From positions 1 to 10,526 of the forward strand of contig JAUXBC010000022.1 of NCBI GenBank assembly GCA_030619615.1: 10,526 nucleotides of DNA. The letters are read 5' to 3'. The position numbers were made by a program, and so were the translations under genes. The notes under the pieces were generated by a model, which saw only the letters and a list, made by a program, of their open reading frames with translations, did no database searches and was not told where the DNA came from. Positions 6,045 to 10,526 of this stretch are shown piece by piece. The first letter of the stretch is position 1, and the number at the start of each line of letters is the position of its first letter. The stretch comes from Dehalococcoidia bacterium (lineage in GTDB: Bacteria; Chloroflexota; Dehalococcoidia; E44-bin15).

Positions 6045-7220
6045 CTATAGCTGAGCCTTAATATAGTCGATAGCAAATTCCAGTTGTGGATCCCGGCCGC
6101 TTTCGATATCTTCCTCGGTGATCTCCACCACAAAATCCGGGTCAAGCCCCTCCCCCTCTATTTGGCGACCATTGGCGGTCAGCCAACGGGCGGTGGTCAT
6201 ATATAGAGCAGAGCCATCGCTGAGCTCATGAATCACCTGGACAGTTCCTTTTCCGTAGGTTGTGGTGCCGATAAGCGGGGCACGCTCTTGATCTTGGAGC
6301 GCCCCGGCAAGCACCTCGCTGGCGCTGGCGCTGCCTCCATCTACCAGGACAGCCAAAGGCAAATCGGTGGCAAGCCCCCCTGGCTTTGCGTTCCATGCCT
6401 GTAGGTTGCCCTCGCTATCCTCTTCATAGAGAACCACGCCGCTTGAAAGGAACTGGCTTGCCACATCAACCACGATGTGAAGATAACCGCCGGGGTTGCC
6501 TCGCAGGTCGAGAACAATACCAACCGCCCCATCGCTGAGGGCATCATTGACAATGGCGCTGAGCTCACCGCTGGTGTATTGCGAGAAGTAGGTTATTTGA
6601 ATATGGGCGATGTTATCGGGTAACATCTCAAGGTAAACGCTGTCTAGATCGATCCTCTCTCTAATAATTTCGATCACCACAGGGTCGGCCTCACCCTGGT
6701 GGAGAACAAGGAGGGTCACCATTGTGCCTTGAGGTCCTCGGATTTTTAGCACCGCCTCCGTCAGGGTCATTCCAGAGGTAGTTTCTCCATCGATCTCCAA
6801 TATCCTGTCCCCAGCCCTGATCCCCGCTTCCTCAGCGGGGCTGCCGGCGATGGGGGAGACCACCGTAAACCCCCCATCTTCCATAGTAACCACCGCCCCA
6901 ATGCCCTCAAAGGAGCCCTCCAGATCGCTCAGCGCCAACTCGTAGGTCTCTACATTGAGATAGTGGGTGTAAGGGTCACCCAAAGCCTCAAGCAGCCCCT
7001 CGATCGCCCCTTGGCTTAGCTCCTCGGGGTCAATGGCCTCCTTGTTGACATAATCCTGCGACAGGAATCGCCACACCTCCCATAAGGTATTGAATTCCTC
7101 AGGGACCTCCTGGGGAACGCCAGGGGAAAGTACTTGAGAAAAGCCAAAGCCCACCCCAAAGGAAAGGAGGAGAAGCAACACTATTAATAGAGAGAAAAGC
7201 AGCTTTTTTCCGCTGTTCAT
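6045..7220 (-). CDS. ctpA: C-terminal processing protease, S41 family, with PDZ domain
   Basis: 391-residue serine protease of the CtpA/Prc family, which cuts proteins near their C-termini outside the cytoplasmic membrane. Residues 6-30 are a hydrophobic N-terminal helix after basic residues (KK), a signal peptide or signal anchor. An N-terminal helical region (about 40-100) holds LGDPYTHYL. A PDZ domain (about 104-190) includes GIGAVV, SPAEEAGIRAGDRILEIDG and IRGPQGT. The protease core (about 195-370) has LDLRGNPGG and GGSASASEVLAGALQD with nucleophile Ser299 and TTYGKGTVQ with general base Lys324; the 25-residue spacing matches Prc and D1 protease. The stop lies 40 bp before smpB. The ATG at 7218-7220 has no Shine-Dalgarno but a -10 box 8 bases upstream. 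Substrate cannot be read from the sequence; the symbol is family level. Confidence 0.92.
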   Translation of the reverse strand: MNSGKKLLFSLLIVLLLLLSFGVGFGFSQVLSPGVPQEVPEEFNTLWEVWRFLSQDYVNKEAIDPEELSQGAIEGLLEALGDPYTHYLNVETYELALSDLEGSFEGIGAVVTMEDGGFTVVSPIAGSPAEEAGIRAGDRILEIDGETTSGMTLTEAVLKIRGPQGTMVTLLVLHQGEADPVVIEIIRERIDLDSVYLEMLPDNIAHIQITYFSQYTSGELSAIVNDALSDGAVGIVLDLRGNPGGYLHIVVDVASQFLSSGVVLYEEDSEGNLQAWNAKPGGLATDLPLAVLVDGGSASASEVLAGALQDQERAPLIGTTTYGKGTVQVIHELSDGSALYMTTARWLTANGRQIEGEGLDPDFVVEITEEDIESGRDPQLEFAIDYIKAQL

Positions 7221-7228
7221 ATCAAAGC

Positions 7229-7257
7229 ACTATAACACAAGGTCCCTTGTCAGACAA
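7229..7257 (-). promoter_or_regulatory. Promoter of ctpA, nearly leaderless
   Basis: On the minus strand TTGTCT (7257-7252), a 17-base spacer and TATAGT (7234-7229) form a sigma70-type promoter. The -10 box is 8 bases from the ctpA ATG, so the leader would be about 0-3 bases. The spacer contains the palindrome at 7237-7250. Confidence 0.7.
7237..7250. promoter_or_regulatory. Palindrome ACAAGG-TC-CCTTGT inside the ctpA promoter
   Basis: A perfect 6-bp inverted repeat with a 2-base centre sits in the middle of the 17-base spacer between the ctpA -35 and -10 boxes. A dimeric repressor bound here would block the promoter. Symmetry and position are seen; the operator role is inferred. Confidence 0.45.
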
Positions 7258-7276
7258 CCCAGGGGCTTTATCAGGG

Positions 7277-7306
7277 TTGACAGGGCTTGCTTGGGGGTGC
7301 TATCAT
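7277..7306 (+). promoter_or_regulatory. Promoter of the HMG-CoA-synthase-like/thiolase operon
   Basis: Consensus TTGACA (7277-7282), an 18-base spacer and TATCAT (7301-7306) preceded by TGC, an extended -10. Transcription would start near 7313, about 46 bases before the ATG. It diverges from the ctpA promoter, with 19 bp between the two -35 boxes. Confidence 0.75.
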
Positions 7307-7314
7307 TCTCACTA

Positions 7315-7334
7315 CTAGTGAAGGCGTTCACTAG
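7315..7334. promoter_or_regulatory. Perfect inverted repeat CTAGTGAA-GGCG-TTCACTAG at the transcription start, likely operator
   Basis: Two 8-bp arms, exact reverse complements, flank a 4-base centre directly after the predicted start point (about 7313) of the plus-strand operon and upstream of its ribosome-binding site. Size and place fit an operator for a dimeric repressor such as TetR-type acyl-CoA regulators. It could instead form an RNA hairpin at the 5' end of the mRNA that protects it. No regulator gene is in the window. Confidence 0.6.
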
Positions 7335-7358
7335 ATATATTGCGGGAGGAGGGAGCTA

Positions 7359-8765
7359 ATGGCAGGTATAATATCCTATGGTGCTTATGTCCCGCTTTAT
7401 AGGCTTGGCCCTGGAACGGCTGGTTGGATGGCACCTGTGGAGAAAGCGATTGCCAATTTCGATGAGGACAGCATAACCATGGCAGTTGCAGCCGCTATCG
7501 ACTGTATGAATGGCATCGATCGGAGCACTATTGATGGCTTATACTTCGCCTCCACGACATCCCCCTACGTTGAGAAGCAGGCTGCAACCACTGTAGCTAC
7601 TGCCTCAGACCTCCGTAGAGATGTGCTCACTGCTGACTTCACAAATTCTCTAAGAGCGGGAACAAATGCCCTCAGGGCTGCCCTCGATGCGGTAAATGCA
7701 GGCTCGGCGAAGCAGCTCATGGTGACCGCCGCTGACATGCGTTTAGCAACGCCCCGCTCGGAGCTCGAGCCCCTTCTGGGCGATGGCGGTGCAGCTCTAC
7801 TTATCGGGGATGAGAGGGTTGCCGTTAATATAGTAGGTAGCTATTCCGTGTCCGACGAGATCTTGGACGTCTGGAGGGTTCAAGGCGAGACCGTGGTTAG
7901 TGCCTGGGAGGAAAGATTTATCCTGGACGAGGGGTATCGGAGCATCCTTCCTGAGGCAGTATCCGGGCTATTTCAAAAGTATAACCTGGGCGCGAAGGAT
8001 CTCACCAAAGCCGTTTACTACGCCCCTGATCCTAGAAGGCATGCCGAGATCGGAAGGAGAATAGGGCTTGACCCTGCCCAGATCCAGCCCCCGCTCTTTG
8101 GCGCTGTGGGAAATACCGGTGCCGCCTTCGCCTTGATGATGCTGGTGGCGGCTCTGGAGGAGGCTAAACCTGGGGACAGGATCCTCCTTGCCAACTACGG
8201 CGATGGTGCCGATGCCTTCATCCTTGAGGTAACCAAACAGATAAGTAAAATCAAGAACAGGCGGGGGATCAAGGGCTATATGGCCTCCAAGAAGATTCTT
8301 AATGACTACCAGCTGTATGCCAGTTGGCGCGGCTTCGTGGAGATGTCAGCAGCGGCTCGCCGCCCGGAGATAGTGATGCCCTCGGCATCAGCGGTTTGGC
8401 GAGAGCGGGACCAGAATATCCGCTTCTATGGGAACAAATGCAGAAAGTGCGGCTATGCCCAGTATCCCCCGCAGCTAGTGTGCACCAATTGCCATGCCAG
8501 GGGTGATTTCGATGACGTAAGATTCTCTGATAAGAAGGCCGAGCTCTTCACCTACGCCATGGATTACCTGACGCCCAGCGGCGACCCACCACTGGTCATT
8601 GCGGTGGTCAACTTTGAAGGTGGGGGCAGAACATTAAACATGATGACCGACCGCGATATCGATGAACTGAAGATAGGCATGCCCATAGAGATGACCTTCA
8701 GAAAGCTTTTCACCCCTAAAGGTGTTCACAACTACTACTGGAAATCTATGCCACTAAGAGGCTAA
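7359..8765 (+). CDS. HMG-CoA synthase-like protein fused to DUF35 zinc-ribbon/OB domain; synthase active site not conserved
   Basis: 468-residue two-domain protein. Residues 1-295 have the thiolase/KASIII fold and align block by block with archaeal HMG-CoA synthase: LYFASTTSPYVEK (62-73), TADFTNSLRAGT (91-102), GDGGAALLIG (141-150), DVWRVQGE (170-177), AVGNTGAAFA (249-258) and RILLANYGDGADAF (274-287). Residues 315-465 are a DUF35 domain: a helix, a zinc ribbon with Cys361, Cys364, Cys375 and Cys378, then an OB fold. In the archaeal complex a separate DUF35 protein bridges thiolase and HMG-CoA synthase; here it is fused. By that alignment the catalytic Glu, Cys and His of HMG-CoA synthase fall on Thr66, Leu98 (next to Ser97) and Tyr221, so synthesis of HMG-CoA is doubtful. 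AGGAGG lies 6 bases before the ATG. The thiolase gene follows after 23 bp. It is probably a partner or scaffold of that thiolase, or has changed chemistry. Confidence 0.88.
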   Translation: MAGIISYGAYVPLYRLGPGTAGWMAPVEKAIANFDEDSITMAVAAAIDCMNGIDRSTIDGLYFASTTSPYVEKQAATTVATASDLRRDVLTADFTNSLRAGTNALRAALDAVNAGSAKQLMVTAADMRLATPRSELEPLLGDGGAALLIGDERVAVNIVGSYSVSDEILDVWRVQGETVVSAWEERFILDEGYRSILPEAVSGLFQKYNLGAKDLTKAVYYAPDPRRHAEIGRRIGLDPAQIQPPLFGAVGNTGAAFALMMLVAALEEAKPGDRILLANYGDGADAFILEVTKQISKIKNRRGIKGYMASKKILNDYQLYASWRGFVEMSAAARRPEIVMPSASAVWRERDQNIRFYGNKCRKCGYAQYPPQLVCTNCHARGDFDDVRFSDKKAELFTYAMDYLTPSGDPPLVIAVVNFEGGGRTLNMMTDRDIDELKIGMPIEMTFRKLFTPKGVHNYYWKSMPLRG

Positions 8766-8788
8766 ATCCAACAAAGGAGGATAAGCAA

Positions 8789-9964
8789 ATGGAAGGGATC
8801 AAAGATAGGGTGGCCATAATTGGCATGGGATGCACCAACTTTGGGGAGCTGTGGGAAAAGGATGCCATAGCTATGTTGGTGGATTGCTGTTTTGAGGCCA
8901 TCGAGGATGCCGGCATCGAGACCAAGGATATTCAAGCGGGCTGGTTAGGCTCAGTGATGTCCTGCTGGAGCGGAGAGCCGTTGGCCTATGCCTTAAAACT
9001 GGAGTATATCCCCATCTCCAGGAACGAAAGTTTCTGTGCCACAGCAACGGAAGCCTTTAGAAATGCCTGCTACGCCGTGGCTGCCGGTATCTACGATATC
9101 GTCATTGCTGCCGGTGTGGAAAAGCAGAAGGACAGTGGCTTCGCCGGGCTAGGTGGCGTCCCGATGACCACCAGTGGCGTTGAGCCGCCAACGCCACCAG
9201 CAATTCAGTTTGCCCTGGCCGCCACTCGGTATGCGCACCACTACGGGCTAAGCTACGAAGAGCTTAAGACTGCGATGGCAAAGATCGCGGTGAAGAATCA
9301 CCACAACGGCACCCTCAGCCCCAGGGCTCACTTCCGCAGGGAGATAACCGTGGAGCAGGCGCTCAATGCTCCGATGATCACCTGGCCCTTAGGGCTCTTC
9401 GATTGTTGCGGGGTCAGCGATGGTGCCGCAGCGGCGATCATCACCCGCCCTGAATTGGCCAAGAAGTTCAGGGACGATTATGTTCTGGTAAAGGGGCTGG
9501 GAGTTGCCTGTGGCGCCAGGCAGCAAACGCTCCAGGACAGTTACGATTTCGTCCACGTCGAGGAGAATATAGCCGCCTCCCAGAGAGCCTATGCAGAGAC
9601 AGGGATAAAGAACCCTCGGAAGGAGCTCGACCTTGCCATAGTGCACGATTGCTTCACCATCACCGAGATGCTCATCTACGAGGACCTTCAGTTCAGCCCC
9701 AGGGGGAGGGCGAGGGAGGACATCGATGCCGGGAGCTTCACCCTTGAGGGGGAGCTACCGGTGAATACCGATGGTGGACTGAAGTGCTTCGGTCACCCCA
9801 TCGGTGCCAGCGGACTGAGGATGCTCTACGAGGTGTACAAGCAGCTTCAGGGCAAGGCGGAGCAGCGCCAACTGAGGAAGGCAGACATCGGGCTTACCCA
9901 CAACCTTGGTGGCATTGCTAACTCCTTCACCTGCGCTGTGGCCATCCTTGGCAAGAGAGACTAA
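8789..9964 (+). CDS. SCP2-type thiolase (acetyl-CoA acetyltransferase family)
   Basis: 391-residue thiolase that should cleave 3-ketoacyl-CoA with CoA or condense two acyl-CoA. Fold motifs in order are RVAIIGMGCTNFGE (7-20), the nucleophile Cys83 in ESFCATATEAFRNA, DCCGVSDGAAAAI (205-217), VHDCFTITE with His286, and GGLKCFGHPIGASG with His336. The usual C-terminal CxG motif is replaced by HNLGG (371-375), as in SCP2-type and archaeal thiolases that pair with DUF35 proteins. AAAGGAGG lies 8 bases before the ATG, and 23 bp separate it from the HMG-CoA synthase/DUF35 fusion, so the two are cotranscribed and likely form one complex. The substrate is unknown; acetoacetyl-CoA formation, beta-ketoacyl-CoA cleavage and branched or aromatic ketoacyl-CoA are all possible. 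Confidence 0.9.
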   Translation: MEGIKDRVAIIGMGCTNFGELWEKDAIAMLVDCCFEAIEDAGIETKDIQAGWLGSVMSCWSGEPLAYALKLEYIPISRNESFCATATEAFRNACYAVAAGIYDIVIAAGVEKQKDSGFAGLGGVPMTTSGVEPPTPPAIQFALAATRYAHHYGLSYEELKTAMAKIAVKNHHNGTLSPRAHFRREITVEQALNAPMITWPLGLFDCCGVSDGAAAAIITRPELAKKFRDDYVLVKGLGVACGARQQTLQDSYDFVHVEENIAASQRAYAETGIKNPRKELDLAIVHDCFTITEMLIYEDLQFSPRGRAREDIDAGSFTLEGELPVNTDGGLKCFGHPIGASGLRMLYEVYKQLQGKAEQRQLRKADIGLTHNLGGIANSFTCAVAILGKRD

Positions 9965-10065
9965 GGCTTTCGGTTCACTATCTTTATGTCAATAAACGAA
10001 GGTGATTTCCTGGCTATCTTACATAACAGCTATTGTGCGAACCACTTCTCAACATAAAGAAAAGG
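9965..10065. other. Convergent intergenic region without a clear terminator
   Basis: The 101 bases between the thiolase and hflX stop codons should hold terminators for both. No compact hairpin with a T-run is visible on either strand. The only symmetry found, TCTTTATG (9981-9988) and CATAAAGA (10053-10060), is exact but 64 bases apart. Confidence 0.4.
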
Positions 10066-10526
10066 CTAACCCCCCTCTTCGGCAGAGCCAAGCCCTTGAA
10101 ACCTTGGCAAAAGCCTTCGCGGTATTTTGCCCTTGATTAGAATACCGGAATCGTGATACTCCAGCCCAATAGCCGAACCGTGACGTCGGAAAAGTTCCAT
10201 CAACTCGGTGGCACTATAAGGTAGTTTTAGGGCTACGCCCGTCATTCGCTGATCCAGTTTCCCGGCGATCCCCTCAAGTAACCTATCGAGCCCCCAGCCC
10301 TTGGCAGCCGAGATCAATACTGCCTCTTGACCGCTGTCTTTGATAACGCTCACAAAATCGCTGATGTCCTCCTCCCTGGGGACAAATAGATCGACCTTGT
10401 TAAGAACAGCGATCCTCGGCTTTTCACCCAGCCCTAGCTCAGAGAGGATCTTCTCCACAGTTATGCTCTGCTCAACGGCGTTCTCATGCGTTATGTCAAC
10501 TATATGCAGGAGCAGGTCTACCTCGG
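10066..10526 (-). CDS. hflX: GTPase HflX, C-terminal part (start lies beyond the window)
   Basis: The last 152 residues of an HflX-type GTPase, which splits stalled or hibernating 70S ribosomes. The frame is open from the right edge (first full codon at 10524-10522) to TAG at 10066-10068. The visible part starts EVDLLLHIVDITHENAVEQS, matching the HflX segment after the G3 motif. The G4 motif NKVD stands in PRIAVLNKVDLF and G5 in LISAAKGWGLDRLL. A C-terminal domain of about 65 residues follows (ALKLPYSATELMELFRRHGS to RRLLPRFQGLGSAEEGG). The GTG at 10458 could be read as a start but is inside the conserved domain and has no ribosome-binding site, so it is not the real one. The N-terminal HflX domain and the G1-G3 motifs are outside. 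An Era- or Der-type GTPase is less likely because the motif order and tail fit HflX. Confidence 0.85.
   Translation of the reverse strand, partial: EVDLLLHIVDITHENAVEQSITVEKILSELGLGEKPRIAVLNKVDLFVPREEDISDFVSVIKDSGQEAVLISAAKGWGLDRLLEGIAGKLDQRMTGVALKLPYSATELMELFRRHGSAIGLEYHDSGILIKGKIPRRLLPRFQGLGSAEEGG

Noticed and set aside
9389..9646. 85-codon minus-strand open frame inside the thiolase gene
   Set aside because: Antisense shadow; the thiolase frame is full length and conserved.
9981..10060. TCTTTATG...CATAAAGA as a bidirectional terminator
   Set aside because: The arms are 64 bases apart, A/T-rich, without a compact loop or adjacent T-run, so chance is likely.

Overview
The window is a piece of the chromosome of an anaerobic bacterium that carries the carbonyl (acetyl-CoA synthase) branch of the Wood-Ljungdahl pathway. 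The full-length bacterial-type AcsB, a HMG-CoA-synthase-like protein fused to a DUF35 domain beside an SCP2-type thiolase, and a tmRNA tag that does not end in LAA together suggest Chloroflexota, perhaps Dehalococcoidia. That placement is an inference from recalled families, not a computed result. No mobile element, CRISPR array or tRNA other than tmRNA was seen.

Layout. Positions 1-5081 hold a minus-strand operon. A strong sigma70-type promoter (5053-5081) is followed by a structured leader with a nested hairpin, a small protein of uncertain function (4424-4912), then acsB, acsD and acsC; acsC runs off the left edge. Strong Shine-Dalgarno sequences precede all four genes, and a perfect 13-bp stem-loop lies between acsB and acsD. 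No CODH gene (acsA) lies at the head of this operon. Next comes a trans-translation block, also on the minus strand: ssrA (tmRNA, 5127-5469) with its own terminator, then smpB, then ctpA, a PDZ/S41 C-terminal processing protease. smpB and ctpA each have a good promoter whose -10 box lies 5 and 8 bases before the ATG and no Shine-Dalgarno, so they look leaderless or nearly so.

From a shared, palindrome-rich control region (7221-7358) two plus-strand genes diverge. The first is a 468-residue fusion of a HMG-CoA synthase/KASIII-type thiolase fold with a C-terminal DUF35 zinc-ribbon/OB domain. The second is a thiolase 23 bp downstream. The pair resembles the archaeal thiolase/HMG-CoA synthase/DUF35 complex, but in the synthase-like part all three residues used for HMG-CoA synthesis (Glu, Cys, His) appear to be replaced. 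The window ends with the C-terminal part of the ribosome-associated GTPase HflX, convergent to the thiolase.

How the parts fit. AcsC/AcsD carry the methyl group on a corrinoid to AcsB, which joins it to CO and CoA to make acetyl-CoA. The thiolase pair may work on acetyl-CoA or other acyl-CoA, but its substrate cannot be read from the sequence. tmRNA, SmpB and HflX all act on stalled ribosomes, and CtpA-type proteases cut proteins near their C-termini.
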